Shown here piece by piece: positions 8,726 through 17,305 of a DNA stretch of 64,000 nucleotides. Source of the DNA: Anabaena minutissima FACHB-250 (GTDB lineage: Bacteria; Cyanobacteriota; Cyanobacteriia; Cyanobacteriales; Nostocaceae). Within the stretch, counting starts at the first letter, position 1, and each line of letters begins with the position of its first letter. The stretch lies in assembly GCF_014697125.1 (NCBI RefSeq), contig NZ_JACJRG010000016.1, positions 1-64,000 on the forward strand. The letters are read 5' to 3'. The translations under genes were made by a program, and so were the position numbers. The notes under the pieces were generated by a model. The model was not told the DNA's origin. It saw nothing but the letters and a program-made list of their open reading frames with translations, and did not search any database.

Positions 8726-8960
8726 ACTATACCAGCGTGTCGCTTTAAATCGGGACTTGGATGAATATCAATTAAAAAAAGGTGATGTAGCAACCTTAAT
8801 TGATTTTGTCCCTCATCCCAGCAATGGCGAACAAGGATGTGTTTTAGAAGTATTCAATGCAACTGGTGAATCAATCGCTGTTGTCATCGTTCCCATAACT
8901 GATATTAAACCACTGAGAAATCACGAAATTTTCAGTGTTCGTTCTTTGGTGGAAATTTAG
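8715..8960 (+). CDS. DUF4926-like small protein
   Basis: An 81-residue protein resembling DUF4926: short beta-rich core LYQRVALNRDLDEYQLKKGDVATLIDF, then GCVLEVFNATGESIAVVIVPITDIKPL. The start overlaps the end of the DUF6883-like gene in another frame, and the AAGGAGTC upstream of ATG 8715 is a good ribosome-binding site. DUF4926 proteins are commonly the second gene of such pairs, so this may be the partner or antidote of the first. It converges on the reverse transcriptase gene, 38 bp away. Confidence 0.65.
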   Translation: MNFELYQRVALNRDLDEYQLKKGDVATLIDFVPHPSNGEQGCVLEVFNATGESIAVVIVPITDIKPLRNHEIFSVRSLVEI

Positions 8961-8998
8961 GTCGCTAAAGTTACAGAGAAATACTTTTCAAACATCCT

Positions 8999-10051
8999 CT
9001 AAGACAAAACTAGAGGGTTAAATATTTGCTGGCGCAGTTTCCAAGTGTTTCCATGTTTGAGGTGAGCAACCCAACTTTGTAGCGATTGGGATATTTTTTT
9101 ATATTCTATTTTTCCTTGATTAAATTCTAAGCGCATTCTCTTTAATCGTCTTCTAGCTTTGCTTAGATTGTCATTTCTCACGCGGATATGGTTTGGTAAG
9201 ATGCGAAAACCAACAAAATTAGCTCCGTATTGTGTGGCAAATAATTGGCTTTTAATGGGATGAATTTTTAATCTGAGGCTGGCAAGATATTCTTCAATCT
9301 GCACTCTGGCATCAGCTAAAAATGCTTGATTATCTGAGAATAAGGCAAAATCATCAACGTAACGAATATATTGAGTAGCCTTGAGTTCTTCTTTAATGAA
9401 ATGATCAAAGTAATTCAAGTATACATTAGCAAAAAACTGACTAGTTAGATTACCAATTGGTAAGCCATGTCTTCTTTCGGCTGGGGTTAATAAATTATCA
9501 CCAGGAAAGTAATTAATGACTACTTCTTGAGGGTTGCTGTGATCAATAATAGTATCTATTAACCAGAGTGTATCAGCACACTTGATTTTTCGCCTGATTA
9601 ATGATTTTAATATTTCGTGGTCAATGCTAGGAAAGTATTTACAAATATCGGCTTGCAAAACATATTGATGGGAACGAGCAAATTCAGTAAAGCGTCGTAA
9701 CGCCCGATGAGAACCAAACCCAATTCTGTTAGCGTAGGAATCACTGATAAATGTGCGTTCAAAGATGGGAACAATAATATTACATAAAGCGTGATGTATG
9801 ACTCTATCACGATAGGGAGCAGCCGAAATCATCCGTGGCTTGGATTCAAAAATGTAAAATGTGCGGTAAGCTCCTGGACAATATGTTTTTGATAGTAATT
9901 GAGTTTGTAGCTGAAATAATTCTTGCTCTAGATTGTAGTTAAAGGCTAAAACGTTGTCTCGAAAGCGTTTTCCTTTTTGTGCTTGCTTGGAGGCGGCTAG
10001 TAAATTACTAAATGCTGTAATATCTTGCCACAAGTTACCGTATCTTTTCAT
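8999..10051 (-). CDS. reverse transcriptase of a diversity-generating retroelement
   Basis: A 350-residue reverse transcriptase. The catalytic aspartates are in LQADICKYFPSID (Asp135) and RYVDDFALF (YVDD 231-234). The fourth motif reads LPIGNLTSQFFANVYLN (IGNLTSQ 199-205); this IGxxxSQ version, in place of the QGxxxSP of group II introns, is the hallmark of DGR reverse transcriptases. The C-terminal thumb is RARRRLKRMRLEFNQ. No endonuclease or maturase-X domain is present, and the length is typical for DGRs. Known DGR enzymes copy a template-repeat RNA with adenine-directed errors; here that role is inferred. An Avd-like gene and a C-type-lectin-fold target lie upstream on the same strand. 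No template repeat was found nearby. Confidence 0.93.
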   Translation of the reverse strand: MKRYGNLWQDITAFSNLLAASKQAQKGKRFRDNVLAFNYNLEQELFQLQTQLLSKTYCPGAYRTFYIFESKPRMISAAPYRDRVIHHALCNIIVPIFERTFISDSYANRIGFGSHRALRRFTEFARSHQYVLQADICKYFPSIDHEILKSLIRRKIKCADTLWLIDTIIDHSNPQEVVINYFPGDNLLTPAERRHGLPIGNLTSQFFANVYLNYFDHFIKEELKATQYIRYVDDFALFSDNQAFLADARVQIEEYLASLRLKIHPIKSQLFATQYGANFVGFRILPNHIRVRNDNLSKARRRLKRMRLEFNQGKIEYKKISQSLQSWVAHLKHGNTWKLRQQIFNPLVLS

Positions 10052-10059
10052 GGTATTTA

Positions 10060-10224
10060 GAGCTTATTTATCAAGTAAAGCTTAAATTTGTAGGGTGCAT
10101 TAAAACAACGCGTAATGCACGTATGATAGTGGTGCGTTACGGCTAGATATTATTTGCTCACACGCCCAAATCCTTACACAGCAGTAACACACCCTACTTG
10201 ATATTTACTTTATAAATAAGCTCT
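10060..10224. repeat. MITE-like inverted-repeat element between avd and RT
   Basis: The outer arms 10060-10080 and 10204-10224 match in 20 of 21 positions as an inverted repeat (AGAGCTTATTTAT...ATAAATAAGCTCT). Nested inside, GTAGGGTG (10091-10098) faces CACCCTAC (10191-10198), a motif common at the ends of cyanobacterial dispersed repeats. The 165-bp element has no ORF. It fills the avd-RT gap where a DGR template repeat commonly sits. Confidence 0.75.
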
Positions 10225-10266
10225 TAAGGGAATTACAGATAAAAAATATTTAAAATGTAGGGTATA

Positions 10267-10638
10267 TCAGTGAAAACGGGACGTTGGTACTATTTCATTA
10301 TTTTGGCTTTTTTGTTGTTTGATCCAACCGCCTAAATCTATGCCAATACCATTTAAGAGTTTTTGGGCATATTCGTAACGCTCTGTTTTGATTAGGTGTA
10401 AATCTAAGAGTAACCGGGTTTGATAACGTAATATATCTAGTTTGGTGTTTAAGGTTTCTAATTGAGTTAACTTTTGTTTGGCGTAGCGTGCTATGATTAA
10501 GCCATCAAGAAGATTATAAAGTTCTGTGGTGATGCGATTACCTAGTAAAAATTTATGATCTCTGGGTAAGCGGTTAAGAATTGGGACATACCACTTGATT
10601 AAGTCGTATGTTTTTTGTATGATAGGTAAATCACTCAT
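10267..10638 (-). CDS. avd: Avd-like DGR accessory protein (four-helix bundle)
   Basis: A 123-residue helical protein starting MSDLPIIQKTYDLIKWYVPILNR-like sequence, with FLLGNRITTELYNLLDGLIIARYA and LDILRYQTRLLLDLHLI, ending in a basic tail. This matches the DGR Avd/bAvd family, which forms a barrel that binds the reverse transcriptase and template RNA. The frame is open 54 bp further from a TTG at 10692, but the ATG at 10638 gives the usual family length and drops an atypical leader. It lies between the target gene (98 bp upstream) and the RT gene (215 bp downstream), in the classical target-avd-RT order. Confidence 0.85.
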   Translation of the reverse strand: MSDLPIIQKTYDLIKWYVPILNRLPRDHKFLLGNRITTELYNLLDGLIIARYAKQKLTQLETLNTKLDILRYQTRLLLDLHLIKTERYEYAQKLLNGIGIDLGGWIKQQKSQNNEIVPTSRFH

Positions 10639-10736
10639 CTGAACACCAAGAAAAAAATTTGATCCGCCTGCGGCGGAAGGGTTAAGAGCCAAAAAACAGC
10701 GCAGAGGGCAAGAGGGGAAAAGTGTAAAGGGCTAGT

Positions 10737-12425
10737 TTAAGTCCTGAGGACGGAAATCACAACCCGAAAACCCACGTCGTTGTACCTATTATCACGCGCG
10801 TCCCTGAGGCGATCCGCCGAGCGACAGTACCTCGGATTGTAGTCCCACGAACCACCGCGCAGCAGCCGGAATTGATTATCATTATTACTCACCCAGGCAC
10901 TGCCATTATTTGGCGCATCACTGTAATTATCGTGCCACTCATCCTGACACCATTCGTATACATTACCATGTAAATCGTATAAACCAAACAAATTAGCAGG
11001 AAATATTCCTACATCGGTTGTTTGTTCACGATATTCACCTTTTGAGCCTGCACCGTAAGTATAGTTACCATCATAATTTGCTAGTTCAGTGGTGATAGTT
11101 TCGCCAAAGCAAAATGGTGTGGTTGTTCCGGCTCGACAGGCATATTCCCATTCTGCTTCACTAGGTAAACGATAGATTCTGTTAGTCTTTGTAGATAGCC
11201 TGGCGCAAAACTCCACCGCATCATCCCATGATACCCGTTCTACAGGACGATTATTACCTGTAAAGTAGGATGGGTCAGATTTTAAATCAATATTTACCTT
11301 ATCCCAGGCTGCAACTACTCTCCATTGAGCTTGGGTGACGGGAAATTTCCCCATGAAGAAGGGTTGAATCTTCACTGTGTGCTGGGGACTTTCATCACTG
11401 GCTCGGTTCGCTTCATTTTCTGGCGAACCCATAAGAAACTGACCGCGAGGAATAGCCACCATTTCTAGATTGACACCATCACCTAGGTTTTCAGTGAAAA
11501 GCTCGGCTCTACCTTTGCTGCGATTAACTAGACATTTTCCTGATTTTACAGTTACGGTAGCGGTGTCAAAATCAAACGACTGAATTTTAATCCGTGATTC
11601 GTCCTCTTCTATTACCTCTTGTTCTTGCTCTATGTGGGCTATATCTTCATCTTTCAGGTTATAGTGTTTCTGCACCGTGCGTAACTCAGCTTTACCTTTC
11701 GCCCCCAGTGGATATCCTTGCGCCTTTACCAATTGCGTAAAAAATTGCCGATACTTGTCTAGATTTTCCTTATATATTCCATAAGGCTCTAATACTTGCT
11801 CTCTGATTTTCTCAACTTCTTGGTCTGTTAATCCCAGCCTTTTTTGTTCGTCTTGCAAGATAAAAGACTCTGCCATAGAAATTTCGCCATCAGCCGCAAA
11901 TTCTTCCACTTTTTGGCGATATTGAGCTAGTGCTGATGCTTTATCTGTCAGTTTTTGTTTTTGCTGACGCTTCTTAATTAACTCTTGAGCGACATTTCTA
12001 ATACCTTGAGCTATCTCGGTGAACGCATCATCTGGACTTATCCAAGAGGTAACAGGTTTAGCATTTGTGGGTAAAGCTTGCAGTTTAGCAAAGGGTGCTG
12101 AATCCCAAAGAACTTTTCTGAGAATAACAGGAATAACGCAAGTATCTCCAGCATTATGACGTGCTATGGCTGTCTTAACTTCTACACCCCAGCAATAATC
12201 AGAAGCAATAAAGTCTGAACTGACGAGAAGCAGAATAATATCGGCTGTTTTTAGATTATCGTTAATTTGTTTATCCCACTCTGTTCCGGGTGATATCTCA
12301 CGGTCTTGCCATATAGAAATCACTCCCTCCCGTTTTAAGCTACTCAGGTGTGTAATGAGTGTATTTTTCAGGGTTTCGTCGTTGTGTGAGTAGGAAATGA
12401 ATATCTTGGGCGATACCTCTGCCAT
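10737..12425 (-). CDS. TIR-domain protein with C-terminal FGE/C-type-lectin fold, predicted DGR target
   Basis: A 562-residue fusion. Residues 5-150 are a TIR domain (KIFISYSHNDE; VSSDFIASDYCWGVEV contains the conserved glutamate used by NAD-cleaving TIRs). Residues 150-280 are a charged helical linker (QKQKLTDKASALAQYRQ...). Residues 300-562 are a formylglycine-generating-enzyme-type domain (MVAIPRGQFLMGS, RLPSEAEWEYACRAG, GLYDLHGNVYEWCQDEW, LLRGGSW). The last ~40 residues, starting GGSWDYNPRYCRSADRL, have the make-up of a DGR variable region. A diversified ligand-binding surface fused to a TIR effector suggests an adaptable receptor. Similar FGE targets fused to signalling domains are known in cyanobacterial DGRs. 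The ligand and the TIR output are unknown. Start ATG at 12425. Confidence 0.9.
   Translation of the reverse strand: MAEVSPKIFISYSHNDETLKNTLITHLSSLKREGVISIWQDREISPGTEWDKQINDNLKTADIILLLVSSDFIASDYCWGVEVKTAIARHNAGDTCVIPVILRKVLWDSAPFAKLQALPTNAKPVTSWISPDDAFTEIAQGIRNVAQELIKKRQQKQKLTDKASALAQYRQKVEEFAADGEISMAESFILQDEQKRLGLTDQEVEKIREQVLEPYGIYKENLDKYRQFFTQLVKAQGYPLGAKGKAELRTVQKHYNLKDEDIAHIEQEQEVIEEDESRIKIQSFDFDTATVTVKSGKCLVNRSKGRAELFTENLGDGVNLEMVAIPRGQFLMGSPENEANRASDESPQHTVKIQPFFMGKFPVTQAQWRVVAAWDKVNIDLKSDPSYFTGNNRPVERVSWDDAVEFCARLSTKTNRIYRLPSEAEWEYACRAGTTTPFCFGETITTELANYDGNYTYGAGSKGEYREQTTDVGIFPANLFGLYDLHGNVYEWCQDEWHDNYSDAPNNGSAWVSNNDNQFRLLRGGSWDYNPRYCRSADRLRDARDNRYNDVGFRVVISVLRT
10740..10857 (-). other. 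candidate DGR variable region (VR) at the 3' end of the TIR-FGE gene
   Basis: These bases encode residues 524-562, starting GGSW. Between Asp528 (10842-10844) and Asp550 (10776-10778), eight codons end in C and look like products of AAC templates: GAC, TAC, TAC, CTC, GAC, TAC, AAC, GAC. They are interleaved with invariant CGC TCG GCG and AGG codons. This is the expected footprint of adenine-specific mutagenesis at AAC codons. The invariant GTGGGTTTTCGGGTTGTG follows, and GTCCT-G-AGGAC next to the stop is a small inverted repeat. Confirmation needs the template repeat, which was not found. Confidence 0.75.
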
Positions 12426-12836
12426 TTTGGGTTGAATAGATGACGCTGCTTACAAATTATAGTATTTTTGCCCAATTTTCCCGACTCTGATTGTCTGGAA
12501 TGATTCATGGGATAGTGGGAGTCTGGGAATTATAGCGTTTTTCTGTTGAATGGGTTACAAGAACCCAACTCCCTAAGAGCAAGCGAGGCTAGGGTGTACA
12601 CACAAGTTTGATAACCTTATTCCACATCGTTTTGATCCCCCCTAACCCCCCTTAAAAAAGGGGGGAATAGATTCAACGTCCCCCTTTTTAAGGGGGATTT
12701 AGGGGGATCAAACCACATTTTGCACCTAGAATTCCATATGTGTATATAGAGTAGCCCAGCGTTGGAGAGGGTATTTAGGGATTATCGAACTTGCATTGGG
12801 CTGTGTTGGGTTTCCTTGCGTCAACCCAAGCTACGT
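12426..12836. other. gene-free stretch upstream of the TIR-FGE gene
   Basis: This 411-bp stretch contains no ORF I can support. It should hold the promoter of the DGR target gene at the 12426 side and an inverted repeat at 12631-12712. I looked here for a DGR template repeat (a GGTTCGTGG-like core) and found none. Confidence 0.6.
12631..12712. repeat. palindromic dispersed repeat (TTTGATCCCCC...GGGGGATCAAA)
   Basis: An 82-bp imperfect palindrome with arms rich in CCCCCTTAAAAAAGGGGG-type sequence. It has the outline of very common cyanobacterial interspersed palindromes. Transcribed on either strand it would form a long stem. Confidence 0.85.
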
Positions 12837-14813
12837 TTATACCCTTTTGGCAGATAGAGTTAAGTTTGTAGATTTCGCTAACTGACTCTTTTCACTGCTA
12901 TTGACTTCTTCTGCTGCTAATAATTCCCGCAGTAGTCGGATTGTAGCTTTTTGTAGCAATTGGTTGGTAACTTGCTGACCTAAACGTTGTACACCAGGGT
13001 TTACTAATAATTGAGCTATTTGAGGTGCGAGTTGTGTTGCATCAAAGCCGCGAGTTTCTCTTAGGATATTGGAGATATTTTTGATATGTTCTAAGGTTTG
13101 TTGTTGCTCAACTGTTGCACCTGGTGTTTCGTTGATGGCTGTAATACCTACTCTTTCTCTGAGTAGATAGGTAAAGTTATGCAGGACATTTTTACTTAAA
13201 GCATTCAGTCCGTTTAAAACTTCATCTACTAGCTTGTCTCGAATGAAAGAACCGCGTTCAGAAGCGAGAAAATCTACACCTTGATTAATTACTAAATTGA
13301 GGTCGTAGTCTTGGTTTTTCCGCGCATTTTTTAATAGATTCTCTAACCTATTCCACCGGAATTTACCTTCTTTAAACAGTAAATCTCGTAGTGATATTCT
13401 TAACTGTGGTGCTGGGTCAGTTAATAGACGTTTAGAGACGTAAGGATATGCTTCACTGAGAACTTTAAAGTCGGGGTCTATATATATAGCGATACCTTCC
13501 AGTGTCACCAAGGAGCGAATAATTAAGGCATAGTAGGGGGGTACGCGGAAAGGATACTCGTACATCAATGCTGATAAGTCATCAGTGATGCTTTTAATGT
13601 TAAATTCGGCGACGCTAGCACCTTGAGCGTTAGCAAATACCTTGGCGAAGGCAGGAATAATTGGCGTTAAATCTGTTTCTGGGGAGAGAAATTCTAGTTT
13701 AACGTAGTCTTGTGCTAGTCCTTCAAAGTCGCGGTTAACAACGTGGACGATCGCCTCAATTAAACCATAACGTTGGGGCGGTTGAATCTCGCTCATCATC
13801 CCAAAGTCAAGATAAGCTAGTTTGCCATCTGGTGTGGCTAACAAGTTACCTGGATGGGGGTCAGCGTGAAAGAATCCATGTTCTAAAAGTTGTCTTAATG
13901 AACACTGTACACCGACTTCAATTAAATACCGCGCATCTATGCCTTGGGCTTTAATTTCTGCGGTCTGGGTTAACTTTGTGCCGTTAATCCACTCCATCGT
14001 TAACACACGACGGTTAGTATATTCCCAGTAAATTTTCGGTACATAGATGTCTTTAATATGTCCATATAATCCAAAGAAACGTTCGGCATTTTCGCCTTCA
14101 TGGATATAATCCATTTCTTCAAAAATGCGATCGCCTAATTCATCTAAAATCCCAACTAAGTCACTGCGTACCCGCTTGACTTTTTTCTGTACCCAAGCCG
14201 CTAGGCCTCTTAAAATATATAAATCAATAGTGATGCGTTCCCTTAAGTCAGGACGCTGGACTTTCACCGCTACTTCTTCCCCAGTCTTCAGTTTACCTTT
14301 ATAAACTTGACCCAAGGAAGCAGCTGCGATCGGCATGGCTGAAAGTTCTGCGTAAACCTCTTCGGGTGGATTTCCTAGTTCTTCTTCAATAAACTGGTAG
14401 GCGATTTCGTTAGGAAAAGCTGGTAATTGGTCTTGTAACCTTGTCAGTTCTTCAAGGTATATGGGAGGAACTAAATCTGGTCTAGTGGATAAAGCTTGCC
14501 CAATTTTGATGTAAGCCGGCCCCAACTGTGTGAGTAAGTCTCTTAATTGAATTGCTCGACGCTGGTCATTTTTGACGACAACTCCCCGTTTGTTATCCCA
14601 CCACAACCCCAACACAAAGGAGATAGTCGGCCCTAAAACTGCGAAAATCCGCCGTACAACTTGCCAAGGTCTAGCTTGATAGTGGGCTGTTATTTCCACA
14701 GGGTTGTAACTTAATATCTCAGGTTCAACAATTTTCGTTAGCATCGCCTGTTCTGTAACTTGCCGTTCACCCTCAATCGGTCGGGAGTTCGTAGGAAGTG
14801 TCTTAACAATCAT
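12837..14813 (-). CDS. ABC1/AarF/UbiB-family atypical kinase
   Basis: A 658-residue member of the ABC1 (UbiB/ADCK) family, membrane-associated kinase-like ATPases linked to quinone or lipid metabolism and, in cyanobacteria and plastids, to prenylquinones and stress. Diagnostic motifs are the KxGQ helix (AYIKIGQALSTRPDLVP), the Ala-rich nucleotide loop AAASLGQVYKG, the lysine in EVAVKVQRP, catalytic HADPHPGN and metal-binding YLDFGMM. The C-terminal ~200 residues are a helical extension. An upstream TTG at 14858 extends the frame by 15 residues, but ATG at 14813 (MIVKTLPTNSRP) is the likelier start. It is divergent from recN. Confidence 0.92.
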   Translation of the reverse strand: MIVKTLPTNSRPIEGERQVTEQAMLTKIVEPEILSYNPVEITAHYQARPWQVVRRIFAVLGPTISFVLGLWWDNKRGVVVKNDQRRAIQLRDLLTQLGPAYIKIGQALSTRPDLVPPIYLEELTRLQDQLPAFPNEIAYQFIEEELGNPPEEVYAELSAMPIAAASLGQVYKGKLKTGEEVAVKVQRPDLRERITIDLYILRGLAAWVQKKVKRVRSDLVGILDELGDRIFEEMDYIHEGENAERFFGLYGHIKDIYVPKIYWEYTNRRVLTMEWINGTKLTQTAEIKAQGIDARYLIEVGVQCSLRQLLEHGFFHADPHPGNLLATPDGKLAYLDFGMMSEIQPPQRYGLIEAIVHVVNRDFEGLAQDYVKLEFLSPETDLTPIIPAFAKVFANAQGASVAEFNIKSITDDLSALMYEYPFRVPPYYALIIRSLVTLEGIAIYIDPDFKVLSEAYPYVSKRLLTDPAPQLRISLRDLLFKEGKFRWNRLENLLKNARKNQDYDLNLVINQGVDFLASERGSFIRDKLVDEVLNGLNALSKNVLHNFTYLLRERVGITAINETPGATVEQQQTLEHIKNISNILRETRGFDATQLAPQIAQLLVNPGVQRLGQQVTNQLLQKATIRLLRELLAAEEVNSSEKSQLAKSTNLTLSAKRV

Positions 14814-15070
14814 AGAAAAAGCCACCGGTTGGATTGGGTATGTTAAGTATTGTAACAATATGTTTAAAATAATTGGTATTTCTTAAGATTGGGAACGAGA
14901 GAGATCATTGCCAATGACCATTGACTTTTTTGTTACACTAAAATGTGCTTGCTAGTTCAATGGTAGTAGGTATTTGCCGATTCTCAAAAATCCTGCTTAA
15001 CCTGCTGTAACTTCAAATCGCTGTGTTCTGTCACCTGTCCCCTGTTCCCTTTCCTGGAGACTTTGTTCTG

Positions 15071-16813
15071 ATGTTGCTGTGTCTGCGAATTGAGAACTTT
15101 GCCCTGATTGATCAACTAGAACTAGAATTTGGCGCGGGACTGAACGTATTAACAGGTGAAACCGGCGCAGGAAAATCGATTATTTTAGATGCTATTGATG
15201 CTATTTTAGGCGGTAAAGTCTCTAGTCGGGCTATTCGCACGGGAACAGCTAGGGCGATGGTGGAAGGTACTTTTGCCTCAACACCGCCGTTAGCAGCTTG
15301 GTTGACGGAACAAGAAATTGATTTAATTGATGATAGTTCTATAGTTATTAGCCGAGAAATTACAGTCACCTCTAGTAATATCCGCAGTCGATCGCGGGTG
15401 AATGGAGTGTTGGTCAACCGTCGGATTTTAACAGAATTGCGCGATCGCTTGGTGGAAATTACCGCCCAAGGTCAAACTGTCCAAGTAGGACAAGCTGCCC
15501 AAGTCCGCGATTGGTTAGATATGTATGGCGGTGAAGCTTTAATTAAGCAGCGTCAAGTCATAACCACAGCCTTTAATGTTTACCAACAAGCCCACGCTAG
15601 CCTAGAAAAACGCCGCACCTCGGAACGAGAACGCTTACAACAACTGGATTTACTCACCTATCAAGTCCAGGAATTAACTACAGCCAACCTCAGCGACCCC
15701 CAAGAGTTAGAACAACTCCAGCAAGAACGGGAACGCCTCAATCATGTTGTTGATTTGCAACAGATGAGTTACAAGGTTTACCAAGCTTTGTATCAAAACG
15801 ACGACGAAACCCCAGCCGCCGGCGACCTGCTGGGCGACAGTGAAGCTACATTGAATCACATGGTGGAGTATGATACCCAACTGCAACCATTGTTAGATTT
15901 AATTAGAGATGCTCAAACAGCATTAACAGAAGTAGCGCGGCAAATCAACGCCTATGGTGAGAATTTGGAAGCCGACCCTCAAAGGTTAGAGGAAGTAGAA
16001 GAACGCATCCGAGAATTAAAACAAATCTGTCGCAAGTATGGCCCTAGTTTACAAGAAGCGATCGCCTACTATCAACGCATCAATGGCGAACTGGCAGAAC
16101 TCAATGATAGTGAACAATCCATTGAAAGTTTAGAACAGCAAGAACAAGCTAGTTGGGAAAAATTAACTCAAGCTTGCGAAAAATTAACTAAGCTACGTCA
16201 AAAAACGGCCGCTACTCTAGAATCTCGCTTAATCTTGGAACTCAAACCCTTGGCGATGGAAAAGGTAAAGTTTCAAGTGGAAATTGTCCCCACTGCGCCA
16301 ACTGCTGCGGGTGCAGACAAGATTACGTTTATGTTTAGTCCCAACCCAGGCGAACCATTGCAACCATTGACAGAAATTGCTTCTGGGGGTGAAATGAGTC
16401 GGTTTTTACTCGCGCTCAAAGCCTGTTTCAACCAAACCGACGCGGCAGGGACGCTGGTATTTGATGAAATTGACGTGGGAGTTTCGGGGAGGGTAGCGCA
16501 AGCAATAGCAGAAAAGTTACACCAGTTAAGTCAACATCATCAAGTATTATGTGTTACCCACCAACCCTTAGTAGCAGCTATGGCGGATCAACACTTTCGG
16601 GTAAATAAGCAAACTATTACTCAGGGTAAAGGTAAGAAAGTCGACAATGGCAACACTGAACAGCGTACCGTGGTGCGTGTCACGAACTTGGATGATTTGA
16701 CCACTCGCCGAGAGGAATTAGCACAGTTAGCCGGTGGTAAGTCTGCAAGTGATGCGATCGCTTTTGCTGAATCTTTGTTAATACAAGCGGCTAACCATCG
16801 ACGTAACCAATAA
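15071..16813 (+). CDS. recN: DNA repair protein RecN
   Basis: A 580-residue SMC-like ATPase that acts early in double-strand break repair by tethering DNA ends. Walker A GETGAGKS lies at residues 29-36. A coiled-coil middle follows, with a central VGQAAQVRDWLDMYGG region. The ABC signature is IASGGEMSRFLLALK, Walker B is LVFDEIDVGVSG, and the H-loop is CVTHQPLVAA. The frame is open from a GTG at 15023, but the ATG at 15071 begins exactly with the conserved MLLCLRIENFALID. The gene is preceded by heptamer-like TCACCTGTCCCCTG sequence and is divergent from the ABC1 kinase. Confidence 0.96.
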   Translation: MLLCLRIENFALIDQLELEFGAGLNVLTGETGAGKSIILDAIDAILGGKVSSRAIRTGTARAMVEGTFASTPPLAAWLTEQEIDLIDDSSIVISREITVTSSNIRSRSRVNGVLVNRRILTELRDRLVEITAQGQTVQVGQAAQVRDWLDMYGGEALIKQRQVITTAFNVYQQAHASLEKRRTSERERLQQLDLLTYQVQELTTANLSDPQELEQLQQERERLNHVVDLQQMSYKVYQALYQNDDETPAAGDLLGDSEATLNHMVEYDTQLQPLLDLIRDAQTALTEVARQINAYGENLEADPQRLEEVEERIRELKQICRKYGPSLQEAIAYYQRINGELAELNDSEQSIESLEQQEQASWEKLTQACEKLTKLRQKTAATLESRLILELKPLAMEKVKFQVEIVPTAPTAAGADKITFMFSPNPGEPLQPLTEIASGGEMSRFLLALKACFNQTDAAGTLVFDEIDVGVSGRVAQAIAEKLHQLSQHHQVLCVTHQPLVAAMADQHFRVNKQTITQGKGKKVDNGNTEQRTVVRVTNLDDLTTRREELAQLAGGKSASDAIAFAESLLIQAANHRRNQ

Positions 16814-16897
16814 ATTAGTTAGACTTCATGATTTATCAACAGGAGGTGGGTTTAAAGGTGTCTTTGGGTATTTTAATGGTACTGAGGAAGGAGTTTT

Positions 16898-17305
16898 ATG
16901 AACCACAGAGACACAGAGACACAGAGGATTCCTGAGATAGTTAATGGGGTGTCTGGACAGATTGTTGATGCTGCATTTAGAGTGCATTCCCAACTAGGGC
17001 CGGGGTTGCTAGAGAGTGTGTATGAAGCTTGTCTGGTTTATGAGTTGAGAAAACGGCAACTAAATGTAGCTGCACAAGTAGAGTTACCTGTTGTTTATGA
17101 TAATACTCGTTTAGACAGAGGTTTTCGCGTCGATTTACTCGTTGAACAATGTGTAATAGTCGAACTCAAAGCAGTAGAAGCAATCATCCCAGTCCACAAA
17201 GCCCAGTTATTGACCTATCTGAAACTCTCCGGTTATCGTGCCGGCCTACTCATCAACTTCAACGTTCCCCTCATCAAACACGGAATTCAACGAATTGTCC
17301 TCTAA
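16898..17305 (+). CDS. GxxExxY protein (PD-(D/E)XK nuclease-like fold)
   Basis: A 135-residue GxxExxY-family protein. The naming motif is GLLESVYEACLVYEL. RVDLLVEQCVIVELKAV fits the D...ExK core of a PD-(D/E)XK fold, and LLTYLKLSG-R-GLLINFN-type sequence follows. The biochemical role is not established. The first ten codons (MNHRDTETQR) are encoded by the left arm of a 26-bp inverted repeat whose right arm directly follows the stop codon, so the gene sits in a compact cassette. A good AGGAAGGAG ribosome-binding site precedes the ATG. Confidence 0.85.
   Translation: MNHRDTETQRIPEIVNGVSGQIVDAAFRVHSQLGPGLLESVYEACLVYELRKRQLNVAAQVELPVVYDNTRLDRGFRVDLLVEQCVIVELKAVEAIIPVHKAQLLTYLKLSGYRAGLLINFNVPLIKHGIQRIVL

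Noticed and set aside
9180..9250. Possible template repeat: the RT coding strand contains a GTTGGTTTTCGC segment resembling the variable region's GTGGGTTTTCGG.
   Set aside because: It is part of the conserved RT sequence FVGFRIL; the match does not extend beyond about ten bases.
14951..14995. tRNA-like D-arm (GCTAGTTCAATGGTAGT).
   Set aside because: No anticodon arm, T-arm GTTCGANTC or acceptor pairing follows.
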